Of a DNA stretch of 64,000 nt, positions 1-9,568 are shown piece after piece. The stretch spans positions 124,001-188,000 of the forward strand of contig JBGMEA010000023.1 of NCBI GenBank assembly GCA_041447245.1. The letters are read 5' to 3'. Each line of letters starts with the position of its first letter. Position 1 is the stretch's first letter. The notes beneath the pieces are model-generated. The model searched no databases. It was not told the origin of the DNA and was given only the letters and a program-made list of their open reading frames with translations. This stretch comes from JBGMEA01 sp041447245 (GTDB lineage: Bacteria; Bacillota; Clostridia; Eubacteriales; Anaerofustaceae). Both the position numbers and the translations under genes were made by a program.

Positions 1-1
1 G

Positions 2-1183
2 GACGAACACTCCCAAACCACACCAAGCACAAAAAAACAGTTGCTACTCGGAAACGAATTGGTAAAAGAACTGCATGAAATCGGCATCGATAATGCATTG
101 ATCGATGAGTTCGGCTATGTGTACGCTTCGATCAATGCAACATCTGCAGATGCCAAAACTCCGACCATCGGATTGATCGCACATATGGACACCTCGCCTG
201 ATATGAGCGGAGAACATGTTCAAGCAAAAATGATCCCTTCTTACGATGGCAAGGATATTGTTTTGGATGAGGAAAAAGGAATTGTGATGCGTGCGGAAGA
301 ATATTCTGCGCTAAAAGAATATGTCGGACATGATTTGATTGTAACGGATGGAACCACTTTGTTGGGTGCGGATGATAAGGCAGGGATTGCAGAAATTATG
401 AGCTTGGCAGAATATTATCTCTCGCATCCCGATGCGGCGCATCCTGCGATTGCTATCTGCTTCACCCCGGATGAAGAAATTGGATCCGGAGCCGATCATT
501 TTGACTTGAACCGATTTCACGCGGATTACGCCTATACAATCGATGGCGGACAAGTGGGTGAAATCACCTACGAAAATTTCAACGCGGCGTCCGCTAACAT
601 ATCCATCAAAGGGAGTAATATCCATCCCGGTGACGCGAAAGGAAAAATGCGCAACGCGTTGCTCATTGCAATGGAATTCAACAGCATGCTGCCATGCGCT
701 GAAATTCCTGGCGCAACCGAAAAGTATGAAGGGTTTTATCACTTGACTGATTTGTGCGGAGATGTGGAACATGCGGAGCTAAAGTATATTTTGCGGGATC
801 ATGATCTGGAAAAGTTGGAAGATAAGAAGAAGTACATTGATCACATTGTGAAGTATCTGAATGAAAAATATGGCACTGATATTGTGCAATCAACTGTGCA
901 TGATTCTTATTACAATATGAAAGAAAAAATATTGCCGCATTTCCATTTGGTGGAAAACGCTCTTGATACAATGAAAGAATTGGGAATCAACCCCATCATG
1001 AAACCGCAGCGCGGTGGCACGGATGGTGCTCGTTTGAGCTTTATGGGATTGCCTTGTCCGAATTTGGGTACCGGCGGTCAGAATTTTCACGGGAAGTATG
1101 AATACATTTCCGTTCAGGCGATGGAACTTTCCGTTGAACTGATAAAAGCCATTCTGATGCGATACGCTCAGAAAAAGAGTTAG
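2..1183 (+). CDS. pepT: Peptidase T (tripeptide aminopeptidase), 5' end missing
   Basis: Cytoplasmic zinc aminopeptidase of the M20 family that removes the N-terminal residue of tripeptides. The reading frame is open to the left edge: the first in-frame codons read DEHSQTTPSTKKQ, as in the N-terminus of PepT proteins, so only a few residues are missing. Metal-site segments are visible: AHMDTSPD, LLGADDKAG, TPDEEIGSG, YTIDGGQVGE and a C-terminal NFHGKYEY histidine. It ends nine bases before polA, so the two may share a transcript. The family assignment is firm; only the start cannot be seen. Confidence 0.95.
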   Translation, partial: DEHSQTTPSTKKQLLLGNELVKELHEIGIDNALIDEFGYVYASINATSADAKTPTIGLIAHMDTSPDMSGEHVQAKMIPSYDGKDIVLDEEKGIVMRAEEYSALKEYVGHDLIVTDGTTLLGADDKAGIAEIMSLAEYYLSHPDAAHPAIAICFTPDEEIGSGADHFDLNRFHADYAYTIDGGQVGEITYENFNAASANISIKGSNIHPGDAKGKMRNALLIAMEFNSMLPCAEIPGATEKYEGFYHLTDLCGDVEHAELKYILRDHDLEKLEDKKKYIDHIVKYLNEKYGTDIVQSTVHDSYYNMKEKILPHFHLVENALDTMKELGINPIMKPQRGGTDGARLSFMGLPCPNLGTGGQNFHGKYEYISVQAMELSVELIKAILMRYAQKKS

Positions 1184-1192
1184 GGGGATTTC

Positions 1193-3805
1193 ATGAACAA
1201 AACAGTAATGATTATTGATTCCTTTTCACTGCTTTATAAAGCTTTTTTTGGAGTGCGTCCGATGCGCGCAAGCGATGGAACACCCACCAATGCTATTTAC
1301 GGTTTTATGAATATGCTTCTGAAACTGGTGAAGGAATATCATCCAGAGTATTTATTCGCGGCATTCGATGCCGGGAAAGTAACTTTTCGTACGCAAACAT
1401 ACGAAGCTTACAAAGCGGGCAGGCAAGAAATGCCCGAAGATCTGCGAATGCAGGTACCGATTATCATGGAACTCATGAAACAAGCCAACATCATTTTTTT
1501 ACAGCGTGAAAATTATGAAGCAGATGATATTCTTGGATTTGTCAGTCATGCGGCAGCCGATCACGGATATGAAACCATTATTGTTTCGGGAGACAGGGAT
1601 TCCTTCCAACTTGCAAGTGAAACGACAAAAATCTTGTATGCCAAAAAAGGAGTCAGCGATACAGTATGGGCTGACCGCGCATATATCTATGAAACCTATC
1701 AAATAGAACCGAAACAACTCATTGATGTGAAAGCCTTGATGGGAGACAAGTCGGATAACATCCCGGGAATTGCAGGTGTCGGAGAAAAAACGGCGTTGAA
1801 TTTAATTCAGTCCTATCAGTCATTGGATGGTGTATACGAACACATTGACGAGATCAAGGGGAAACTGAAAGAAAAATTGATCAATGAAAAAGAAATGGCT
1901 TATCTGAGCAGAGAACTTGCCACGATATGCACAGACGTCCCTGTTGATTTTGTTTTAAACGGAGAATACGCATATGATTTTACAGCCGAAGAGGTTGTCC
2001 GTCAGTTGAAAAATCTGGAAATGAATAACCTGTTAAAATCCCTCAGTGTAACGGAAAAGCCGGAAACAGTCAGCGAAACGCAGTTTGTTATTTCCGGTTC
2101 TGAGGATTGGGCGCAATTTAAATCAAAAACAGTCAGTGTGATTTTTTCTGCGGATACAATTCAGGATACCAATCATGTGGCTGTTTCCGATGGGAATCAT
2201 ACGATGGTATGCACGACAATGACCCGGGAGCAAGTGAAGCAATTTTCCGAAGAGAAAACCATACGAAAAGTTGTACATAATTTCAAAGATATTTACAAAT
2301 CCATGGTGCGTAACGGAATCAACCCAAAGGGGTTTGATTTTGATACGTATCTTGCCGGTTATGTTTTAAATCCTTCGGATGAACGATATGAACTGGACAT
2401 TCTTGTCAGAAAATATCTTCAGAAGGAAATCGGAAGGCAGGAAAATTTCAACATCCAACAGTCTTTTTTTGACAGTGCTGAGAATTCGGAACAAAATTGC
2501 CAAGCGATCGCAGATCAGGCATTTGCTAATTATGAACTGTATCAGTTATTCATTGCTAAGCTGGAAGAAGAACAAATGCTGGAACTGTATCGTAACATTG
2601 AACATCAGTTGATGTTTGTGTTAGCTGAAATGGAACTGGAAGGGTTTAAAGTTGATGTCCAAATGCTGGGCGAACTCGAAAAAGAATTTGACCGCAGAAC
2701 CGATGCACTATCGAAACAAATTCTTGATCTGGCTGGAAAAACAGAGGAATTTAATTTGAATTCCACGAAACAATTGGGTGTTCTGTTATTTGAAGAACTC
2801 AATCTGCCAGTGGTAAAAAAGACAAAAACGGGTTATTCCACAGATATTGAAGTGTTGGAAAAGTTAAACGGGCGTCATCCGATTATACCGCTGTTGATTG
2901 AACTTCGTAAATTAACAAAACTCAATTCGACTTATATTAAAGGGTTTCTTAAAATAACAGATCCGAAGACACATAAAATACATTCCACGTTCAATCAGAC
3001 CGTCACCACAACCGGGAGAATTTCTTCAAGTTCTCCGAACTTACAGAATATACCGATCAAAACAGAAGAAGGGAAGATCATCAGAAAAATCTTCATACCT
3101 TCTTCCAACGATAATATATTGATTGACGCAGACTATTCTCAGATTGAACTGCGTTTGTTGGCGCATATTTCAAATGATGAGAATATGATTCGGGCCTTTC
3201 GGAATAACGAAGACATTCATGCCAGAACGGCAAGCGAAGTGTTCGGAGTCCCGCTCAATGAGGTGACATCTTTGCAGCGATCACGGGCGAAAGCTGTTAA
3301 CTTCGGGATCGTCTACGGAATCAGCGATTTTGGCTTGAGCAGGAACTTAAACATATCGAGAAGCGATGCAAAAGCATATATTGAGAAATATCTGGATAGT
3401 TTTCCCGGTGTGAAAAAATATATGAACGATATTGTAGAAACTGTTCGTGAAACCGGTTTTGCTCAGACGATGTTCGGAAGAAGAAGATATCTTCCCGATA
3501 TCCACTCCAAGAATTTTACGATCAGAAGTTTTGGGGAACGTACGGCACTGAACACACCGATTCAGGGCAGTGCTGCCGATATCATCAAGATTGCGATGGT
3601 ACGTGTCTTCAACCGACTGAAAGAACAAGATCTGAAAGCAAAACTGATTTTACAGATTCATGACGAATTGATTATCGACTGTCCGAAAAGTGAACAGACT
3701 CAAGCAGAAGAAATCTTGAAATTTGAAATGGAGAATGCTGCCGAACTGAGCGTTCCGTTAGTGGCAGATTTAAAATCGGCGGAAAATTGGTACGATGCGA
3801 AGTAA
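1193..3805 (+). CDS. polA: DNA polymerase I
   Basis: Repair and Okazaki-fragment processing polymerase, 870 residues, a usual length for the family. Residues 1 to about 290 form the 5'-3' flap exonuclease domain (GDKSDNIPGIAGVGEKT). The middle part corresponds to the 3'-5' exonuclease domain, but the usual acidic metal ligands are not evident, as in Bacillus Pol I, so proofreading is probably absent. The polymerase domain carries motif A (DADYSQIELR, near residue 645), the O-helix motif (RSRAKAVNFGIVYG) and motif C (QIHDELI, near 822). The start ATG follows a GGGGG-containing ribosome site. The stop lies within the beginning of coaE, indicating coupling. Confidence 0.97.
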   Translation: MNKTVMIIDSFSLLYKAFFGVRPMRASDGTPTNAIYGFMNMLLKLVKEYHPEYLFAAFDAGKVTFRTQTYEAYKAGRQEMPEDLRMQVPIIMELMKQANIIFLQRENYEADDILGFVSHAAADHGYETIIVSGDRDSFQLASETTKILYAKKGVSDTVWADRAYIYETYQIEPKQLIDVKALMGDKSDNIPGIAGVGEKTALNLIQSYQSLDGVYEHIDEIKGKLKEKLINEKEMAYLSRELATICTDVPVDFVLNGEYAYDFTAEEVVRQLKNLEMNNLLKSLSVTEKPETVSETQFVISGSEDWAQFKSKTVSVIFSADTIQDTNHVAVSDGNHTMVCTTMTREQVKQFSEEKTIRKVVHNFKDIYKSMVRNGINPKGFDFDTYLAGYVLNPSDERYELDILVRKYLQKEIGRQENFNIQQSFFDSAENSEQNCQAIADQAFANYELYQLFIAKLEEEQMLELYRNIEHQLMFVLAEMELEGFKVDVQMLGELEKEFDRRTDALSKQILDLAGKTEEFNLNSTKQLGVLLFEELNLPVVKKTKTGYSTDIEVLEKLNGRHPIIPLLIELRKLTKLNSTYIKGFLKITDPKTHKIHSTFNQTVTTTGRISSSSPNLQNIPIKTEEGKIIRKIFIPSSNDNILIDADYSQIELRLLAHISNDENMIRAFRNNEDIHARTASEVFGVPLNEVTSLQRSRAKAVNFGIVYGISDFGLSRNLNISRSDAKAYIEKYLDSFPGVKKYMNDIVETVRETGFAQTMFGRRRYLPDIHSKNFTIRSFGERTALNTPIQGSAADIIKIAMVRVFNRLKEQDLKAKLILQIHDELIIDCPKSEQTQAEEILKFEMENAAELSVPLVADLKSAENWYDAK

Positions 3806-3806
3806 T

Positions 3807-4415
3807 ATGAAAATAATCGGTATTACAGGCGGAATCGGCAGCGGAAAGACGACGGTTGCCAGGCTGCTGAGCGAAGAATATCGAATTCCTATTATTGATG
3901 CGGATGAAATTGTAAAGAATGTTTCTCAAAAACCGGAGGTGCTGAACAAAATCGCAGAAACGTTCGGAGATCAGTGTATTGAGAACGGGTGCAAAATCAA
4001 CAGAGAAGTTTTGTCCGATATTGTTTTTTCCGATGAAATCAGCCGTATCAAATTAAATCAAATCATTCATCCTCTCGTTCGCGAGGAATTTCTGCGCTTA
4101 ACGGAGCATTACCGAACGCAAGGATTGCTACGGATTATTTACGATGTTCCGCTGATGATTGAAGAAAATCTGCAGGATGACGTCGATGTTGTGATTGTGG
4201 TTTATTCTGATCTGGAGACGAGGATTTCACGTATTGTCGAACGAAACGGGATGACGCGGGAACAGGCACTCGAACGAATACAATCCCAGATGGATCTGGA
4301 CGAAAAAGTTAAATATGCCGACATTGTCGTATATAACACGTCGTCGATAGATAAATTGAAAGAAAGCATGCAGTATTTGATTCGGGAAATTGATCGTTAT
4401 GAACAAACAAACTGA
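3807..4415 (+). CDS. coaE: Dephospho-CoA kinase
   Basis: Catalyses the last step of coenzyme A synthesis, ATP-dependent phosphorylation of dephospho-CoA. The P-loop GITGGIGSGKTT is at the N-terminus, followed by DADEIV, the LNQIIHPLVR segment and a lid-like region with ERNGMTREQAL. Two starts are possible: ATG at 3795 (adds MRSN and overlaps polA) and ATG at 3807. The second gives the typical family N-terminus MKIIGITGG and is preferred. The polA-coaE order is common in Gram-positive bacteria. Its 3' end overlaps queG by 17 bases. Confidence 0.95.
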   Translation: MKIIGITGGIGSGKTTVARLLSEEYRIPIIDADEIVKNVSQKPEVLNKIAETFGDQCIENGCKINREVLSDIVFSDEISRIKLNQIIHPLVREEFLRLTEHYRTQGLLRIIYDVPLMIEENLQDDVDVVIVVYSDLETRISRIVERNGMTREQALERIQSQMDLDEKVKYADIVVYNTSSIDKLKESMQYLIREIDRYEQTN

Positions 4416-5325
4416 GGTATTGCAAGAGGCATCCCGAGTTGCCGGAATCGATGCGGTCGGGGTGTCGAATCTTTTGGAACTGAATCATTTTCGAAACAGA
4501 TTTTCACTTGAGAAAGATCGTAAAACAGCATTTTTCAAAGGAGAATTGCAGGAAAAATTCGATTATCATGCGATTTGGAATAACACGAAAAGCATCATTT
4601 CTTTTGCCGTCGGATATTATTCCGATGTTGAAGAGCCGAATGACGAAAAACTCAGGGGGAAAATTTCCAGATGTGCATGGGGTGAAGATTATCACGTTGT
4701 TCTGAGACGAAAAGCCGATTTGTTTATTCATGAGTTAAAAAAAAGCTTTGGTGAGTTTCAATCAGTCATCATGATCGATAACGGAGTTATCTCGGATAGG
4801 GCATGTGCATATACAGCCGGCATCGGATTTTACGGAAAAAACGGATTTATCATTAACCCACGCCTCGGAAGTTATTTATTTTTGGGAACGATTCTGACGG
4901 ATCTGCAACTCAAAGAGAACGAGCATTTTCTTTTGCAACAATGCGGGGCATGCCAATTATGTCTGCATTCCTGCCCAAATCAAGTCTTATCGGAATCATT
5001 CGGATTTGATTACGAAAAATGTATTTCTTATCAGACCCAAAAGGGAATGGATACGGATACAAAGGGCTGGATTTACGGCTGCGATATCTGTCAGCAAATA
5101 TGCAAATTCAATCACGGGATAGAATCGGGATTGCATCATGAGTTTGATACAGAACCTTTATTGGCTTATCCCGATATCAAAGAATTATCAGAAATAGACA
5201 AAGAACAATTTGATCAGCGGTATGCAAAAAGTTCTCTGAATTGGAAAGGGTATCGTACAATTAAGAGAAACAGCGAACAGATGATGCATCGATTAAATCA
5301 TGATAACAATCAAAAGGGAGAATGA
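4399..5325 (+). CDS. queG: Epoxyqueuosine reductase QueG
   Basis: Cobalamin-dependent iron-sulfur enzyme that reduces epoxyqueuosine to queuosine in tRNA wobble positions. The product is 308 residues from the ATG at 4399. A segment with IDNGVISDRACAYTAGIG matches the catalytic aspartate region of QueG. Two ferredoxin-like clusters follow, CGACQLCLHSCP and CDICQQIC. A TTG nine bases upstream is also in frame but less likely. The last 65 bases overlap the 3' end of the convergent radical SAM gene. QueG and that neighbour both use B12, which may or may not be coincidence. Confidence 0.92.
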   Translation: MNKQTEVLQEASRVAGIDAVGVSNLLELNHFRNRFSLEKDRKTAFFKGELQEKFDYHAIWNNTKSIISFAVGYYSDVEEPNDEKLRGKISRCAWGEDYHVVLRRKADLFIHELKKSFGEFQSVIMIDNGVISDRACAYTAGIGFYGKNGFIINPRLGSYLFLGTILTDLQLKENEHFLLQQCGACQLCLHSCPNQVLSESFGFDYEKCISYQTQKGMDTDTKGWIYGCDICQQICKFNHGIESGLHHEFDTEPLLAYPDIKELSEIDKEQFDQRYAKSSLNWKGYRTIKRNSEQMMHRLNHDNNQKGE

Positions 5326-7015
5326 CGGATTTGTTTTTCGAAAATACGTCGTTCTCTTTTTGATCTGTAAACAACATGATTGTTTTTTCTTGAGCTGTAC
5401 CATTGACAGGGTTACTGAAAAAGCAAACAGCACAAATGTGTTTCATGATATCTTTCTCCCGACACCCTTCAAATTCCGGTAAATAAGTTTGGATAAAACT
5501 GTTATCGGCAAGAAGGGGAATCAATTTTTTGGGCGAAATCCAAACGACTCTGTTATTCAACCCATCAGGCAGATGAAGCGGATTCTCGAGCAGATAGTCG
5601 TAGGCGATTAACGAATCGATTACGCAATCATCAAATTGTTGCAGATAATCCGACAGAATTATGTAGCAATCTTTTTTTGATAAAGGGCGTTCCAAATAAT
5701 GATGTTTCGAGAGAAAATTTTTGAAAGCCTCGTAAAACGAAAACGGAGTATCTGCATACTTCGGAATGCAATAGTCCAATGTATTGGGAACGATCCCTGA
5801 ATTGTAGAATTTATCAATAAGATAAGATAAATTCTTTAATTCACTGTATTGCGGAAAAGGAATCGTACTTGTTTGAAATGTTTCATAAGGCGGATATGTA
5901 TCATGTTTTATGTCGTATGTATCTGTTAAATAATACATTTTAGTGCCATTTAATATTTTTAAAAAACCGATTTGCATCATATGTGGCTTGATCTGATAAA
6001 GATAATTAAATCCAGATTGAAACGATTCCCAAGTTTCATGGGGAAGCATCGCAATCAAATCGGCATGGACATGTACATTTTTCTTCCCGATTATTTGTGT
6101 CAAAGCCGATGATATTTTATTCAAATCATTTTTTCTGTTGATAGCATCCAATGTATCTGGATTTGTGGATTGCACACCGACTTCAATCTGGAAAAATCCG
6201 ACCGGAGCACTGTTGAAAATGGAAATTAATTCATCCGTCAATAAATCGGCACAGATTTCGAAATGGAAATTAGTGCATACATTATGTTTTAAGATGAATC
6301 GTAATATCCGGACAGTCCTCTCCGAGTCGTAATTGAATGTACGGTCAATGAATTTGACCTGCTTGACTTGATGGTTCATAAAAAACAAAAGTTCATTTTC
6401 AATGACATCCATGAGAAGCGAGCGGACTCTTCGATCCAGTTGCGAAATGCAGTAGCTGCATTGATAAGGGCAACCTCTCGAAGATTCATAGTAAAGAATT
6501 TTTCCATTCAAAGAATTTATATCGGACTCTGAATAGGGAAACTTTCTGTAACGCAGCCATTCGGATGAGGATGAGCTACTATAATATTCTTTCTTTTTAT
6601 CATAAACACAATCAATCGCAGATAGGTTATCGCCATTAGATAACGCAATGATCAATTGGTTGATCACCGGTTCTCCTTCACCGGATATGATATAGTCGAT
6701 TGAGTCAGAACGATTGAAGTATTGTTCTGGAGTATATCCTACTTCACTTCCTCCGAGAATAATTGTGCAATTTTTCAATTGCTTCAGATTTTCACTCAAA
6801 TGGAGTATTTCTTCAATATTCCACAAATAACAGGAAAAGAAGTAAACATCCCCATTTGATTCAAATAAATCCTTCAGAATCAGCCCATGGGGTTGATTGA
6901 TGTGATATTCCTTCACAACCATTTCTTCCGTTCCGATATATGCTGCCGCAATAGCGTAAATGGCATAAGCCGATTGATAATAACTGGAATTGATTCCTGT
7001 TAAAATAAACTTCAT
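5261..7015 (-). CDS. B12-binding domain radical SAM protein, DUF4080-like
   Basis: A 584-residue protein with an N-terminal Rossmann-like cobalamin-binding-type region (about 1-130, including FFSCYLWNIEEI, ILGGSEVG and ISGEGE) and a radical SAM domain whose 4Fe-4S ligands are in CPYQCSYC (Cys182, 186, 189). The layout, with a long C-terminal tail, resembles DUF4080 proteins of Clostridia, for which I know no reaction. The substrate is unknown. The canonical B12 DxHxxG motif is not evident, so cobalamin may not be ligated in the usual way. The gene stands alone on the minus strand and shares a start region with rpe, which is transcribed away from it. Confidence 0.82.
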   Translation of the reverse strand: MKFILTGINSSYYQSAYAIYAIAAAYIGTEEMVVKEYHINQPHGLILKDLFESNGDVYFFSCYLWNIEEILHLSENLKQLKNCTIILGGSEVGYTPEQYFNRSDSIDYIISGEGEPVINQLIIALSNGDNLSAIDCVYDKKKEYYSSSSSSEWLRYRKFPYSESDINSLNGKILYYESSRGCPYQCSYCISQLDRRVRSLLMDVIENELLFFMNHQVKQVKFIDRTFNYDSERTVRILRFILKHNVCTNFHFEICADLLTDELISIFNSAPVGFFQIEVGVQSTNPDTLDAINRKNDLNKISSALTQIIGKKNVHVHADLIAMLPHETWESFQSGFNYLYQIKPHMMQIGFLKILNGTKMYYLTDTYDIKHDTYPPYETFQTSTIPFPQYSELKNLSYLIDKFYNSGIVPNTLDYCIPKYADTPFSFYEAFKNFLSKHHYLERPLSKKDCYIILSDYLQQFDDCVIDSLIAYDYLLENPLHLPDGLNNRVVWISPKKLIPLLADNSFIQTYLPEFEGCREKDIMKHICAVCFFSNPVNGTAQEKTIMLFTDQKENDVFSKNKSVILPFDCYHDLIDASSVRCFS

Positions 7016-7079
7016 ATTTTACCTCATCATCGAGTATACCACATTTTTCATTTCTGTTTCATTTCAAACGCTTTCATTG

Positions 7080-7085
7080 TATAAT
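7080..7085 (+). promoter_or_regulatory. Candidate -10 box for rpe
   Basis: A TATAAT hexamer sits about 28 bases before the rpe ATG. No good -35 is visible 16-18 bases upstream, so this is a weak or activator-dependent promoter assignment. The 97-base gap also has to hold the promoter of the divergent radical SAM gene. Confidence 0.45.
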
Positions 7086-7112
7086 GAAAACAGACCACTT
7101 ACAGGAGTTCTT

Positions 7113-7754
7113 ATGATAAAAGTTGCACCATCACTGCTTTCAGCTGATTTTACCGATTTAAAAAAAGATATAAAGCTTTTGGAATCATCCGAAGCCGATA
7201 TGTTACATATTGATATTATGGATGGGCATTTTGTGCCGAATATCACATTCGGGCCGGATCAAGTGAAACAATTGCGTAAAGTGACAGATATGTACTTTGA
7301 TGTTCATTTAATGATCAACGAGCCGGAAAAATATATTGAAGCTTTTGCAGAGGCGGGAAGCAATTTGATCACGGTACACGCAGAAGCTGCCCATCATCTG
7401 CAGCGACTGATACATACCATAAAAAGTTACGGAGTGGCAGCGGGAGTCTCTTTGAATCCGGCAACACCGTTGTGTATGCTGGATTATGTTTTGGATGATG
7501 TCGATTTGATTTTGATTATGAGCGTCAACCCCGGATACGGGGGACAGAAATTTATTCCTGCGATGGAAGATAAAATCAGACAAACAAAGCGTATGATCGG
7601 AGAACGAGAAATTCTTCTTGAAGTGGATGGTGGAATCAATCACCAAACTGCAGAACTGGCAATCCATGCCGGAGCAGATATTTTGGTTGCCGGTTCCTAT
7701 ACGTTTCACGGTGACATTCGAAATAATATCAAAAGTCTGAAAGAAATCAAATAA
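7113..7754 (+). CDS. rpe: Ribulose-phosphate 3-epimerase
   Basis: Interconverts ribulose 5-phosphate and xylulose 5-phosphate in the pentose phosphate pathway. The 213-residue TIM barrel begins IKVAPSLLSADF and shows the family segments HIDIMDGHFVPNITFG, DVHLMI, MSVNPGYGGQKF and the phosphate-binding LEVDGGIN. The ATG at 7113 is chosen because AGGAG lies at 7103-7107. A longer in-frame reading from 6990 would run back over the promoter and the start of the divergent gene. In many Firmicutes rpe sits in the rsgA-rpe block; here it is alone. Confidence 0.95.
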   Translation: MIKVAPSLLSADFTDLKKDIKLLESSEADMLHIDIMDGHFVPNITFGPDQVKQLRKVTDMYFDVHLMINEPEKYIEAFAEAGSNLITVHAEAAHHLQRLIHTIKSYGVAAGVSLNPATPLCMLDYVLDDVDLILIMSVNPGYGGQKFIPAMEDKIRQTKRMIGEREILLEVDGGINHQTAELAIHAGADILVAGSYTFHGDIRNNIKSLKEIK

Positions 7755-7774
7755 AAGCTGCCGTATGGCAGCTT
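7755..7774. terminator. Hairpin between rpe and trxA
   Basis: Perfect 8-bp stem AAGCTGCC / GGCAGCTT with a GTAT loop. On the minus strand it is followed by TTTTATTT, so it best terminates trxA. On the plus strand the T-run is poorer. Confidence 0.7.
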
Positions 7775-7786
7775 ACTTATTGTGTT

Positions 7787-8110
7787 TTAAAGTTTTTGGA
7801 TGATTTCAAGATAATGAGCCTTTCCTTGCAATCCTACTTCCTGTGCGACAATTTCGCCATTTTTAAAGAAGATAACGGTAGGAATGCTCATCACATTATA
7901 TTTCATGGCAGTTTCTCTCGCATCATCTACATTAAGTTTACAAACTTTTACGGTCGATATTTCATTGGATAACTCTTCGATTGTCGGCCCGAGTCGTTTG
8001 CACGGTCCGCACCATTCGGCCCAAAAATCCACCAAAACAGGTTTTGCAGAAAGCAAAACTTCACTGACAAAATTTTCATCATTCACATGAATTACCTTTG
8101 AATCAAACAT
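7787..8110 (-). CDS. trxA: Thioredoxin
   Basis: Small cytoplasmic dithiol oxidoreductase of 107 residues. The active site is WCGPC (Trp33, Cys34, Cys37) within VLVDFWAEWCGPC, and the cis-proline loop is SIPTV. The start is preceded by AAAGGAG. The gene is a single-gene unit with its own sigma-A-like promoter and a hairpin after the stop. No thioredoxin reductase is next to it. Confidence 0.95.
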   Translation of the reverse strand: MFDSKVIHVNDENFVSEVLLSAKPVLVDFWAEWCGPCKRLGPTIEELSNEISTVKVCKLNVDDARETAMKYNVMSIPTVIFFKNGEIVAQEVGLQGKAHYLEIIQKL

Positions 8111-8139
8111 AACTTACTCCTTTATTCTTTGGTAGATTC

Positions 8140-8168
8140 ATTATAGCATATCGTATTTCGCAAAGTAA
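8140..8168 (-). promoter_or_regulatory. trxA promoter
   Basis: On the minus strand TTACTT and TATAAT are separated by 17 bases and lie about 30 bases upstream of the trxA start. Confidence 0.7.
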
Positions 8169-8192
8169 GACGAAACGGTAAAGAGGAAGAGA

Positions 8193-9566
8193 ATGAACCG
8201 ATTAAAAACATCTATTGACGAGTACCTGTCAAAAAATCCGATCAGATTCCATGTTCCTTCTCATAAAGGGAGGATGGACACTTCTTTGCTGTGCCCCTCC
8301 AGAGATATAACCGAACTTGATTTCTCCGATAACATGAATCATCCTCAAAATATATTGCGCAACGAAGAACTGATTGCAGCGCAAATATTTGGTGTAAAAC
8401 AAACATTTTTCTCGTTGAATGGCGCTACGGCGGGAGTCATGGCATCCATTTTATATGCAGTCTATCCCGGGGAAACATTAATCCTGCCCACTGACAGTCA
8501 TATCAGTGCATATTACGGAGCAGTGCATGCCAATGCAAATCTGGTTCGATGCGTAGTCAAAAATCCGATAACCGGGATTACACTGGAAGAAGTTCGGAGT
8601 TGCGTAAAAAAATACCCGAACGCAAAGGCATTTCTGATCACCAATCCGACTTACTATGGGTTTTGCTGCGATATCAATGCCATTGTACAATACTTAAAAC
8701 AAAATCAAATTTTTGTTATCGTTGACGAATCGCACGGAACGCATTTTCATTTTTCGAACGAGTATCCTATCAGTGCAATCGATGCAGGTGCAGATGTAGT
8801 AATCCACAGTGGACATAAAACAATCAACGGGCTGACTCAAACCGGATTGGTTCATATCAATTCTGATGAAATTGACACAGAACATTTTAAAACACGTCTG
8901 TGTATGCTTTCAAGTACATCACCATCCTATCTGTTGATCCAATCTTTGATAAATGCCGTAGATCAGTTAAAAAACATTGAGAATCTGTTATATGATCTGA
9001 AATTATGGTATAATCAAACACAAGCAATTCTGTCGGAATTGACGAACTTCACATTATTGAACCATCCATTTTCAGATGTCCATGCATACGGTTATGACGC
9101 TTTGAAATTGTGCATCGGCGTGGCGAACGGAAAGGGAAGATATTATTCGGAACAATTGGAAACCGATTATGGCATTTTTGCAGAATTGACGCAAAACGAT
9201 ATTGTATTGATGTCAGCCGGGTTGGGTAGTGTCCAATCCGATTATATTAAACTTCATGATGCATTAAAAAAATGTGATCGCACTCAGCTGCCAGATATCC
9301 AGATAGATTCAATCAACGAAACAATTATTTACGCAAGGAAGCAGATGCCAATTGCAACCGCACTGTATGCGAAATATGAGTACATCCCGTTGGATCAATC
9401 TCTTGGACACATCAGTGCAGAATTCATAAGTGTATATCCTCCTGGTGCACCGGTTATTTTGCCGGGAGATATTTTGGATGAAGATGTAATAAAATACATC
9501 CAAAATGTACCGACATCTTGCCTGATCGGTCTATATAACGGTACATTGAAAGTAGTGAAACAGTAA
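8193..9566 (+). CDS. Orn/Lys/Arg decarboxylase-family PLP enzyme (YaaO-like)
   Basis: Fold-type I PLP enzyme of 457 residues. It begins with the decarboxylase signature FHVPSHKGR. DESHGTHFHF is the cofactor-contacting aspartate region, and the Schiff-base lysine is in HSGHKT (near residue 209). It is shorter than the large inducible decarboxylases and matches the compact YaaO-type enzymes found next to tmk in Bacillus relatives. The substrate (arginine, lysine or ornithine) cannot be read from sequence. The stop is three bases before the tmk start, so it heads the tmk-darA-holB-ricT operon. Confidence 0.85.
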   Translation: MNRLKTSIDEYLSKNPIRFHVPSHKGRMDTSLLCPSRDITELDFSDNMNHPQNILRNEELIAAQIFGVKQTFFSLNGATAGVMASILYAVYPGETLILPTDSHISAYYGAVHANANLVRCVVKNPITGITLEEVRSCVKKYPNAKAFLITNPTYYGFCCDINAIVQYLKQNQIFVIVDESHGTHFHFSNEYPISAIDAGADVVIHSGHKTINGLTQTGLVHINSDEIDTEHFKTRLCMLSSTSPSYLLIQSLINAVDQLKNIENLLYDLKLWYNQTQAILSELTNFTLLNHPFSDVHAYGYDALKLCIGVANGKGRYYSEQLETDYGIFAELTQNDIVLMSAGLGSVQSDYIKLHDALKKCDRTQLPDIQIDSINETIIYARKQMPIATALYAKYEYIPLDQSLGHISAEFISVYPPGAPVILPGDILDEDVIKYIQNVPTSCLIGLYNGTLKVVKQ

Positions 9567-9568
9567 TT

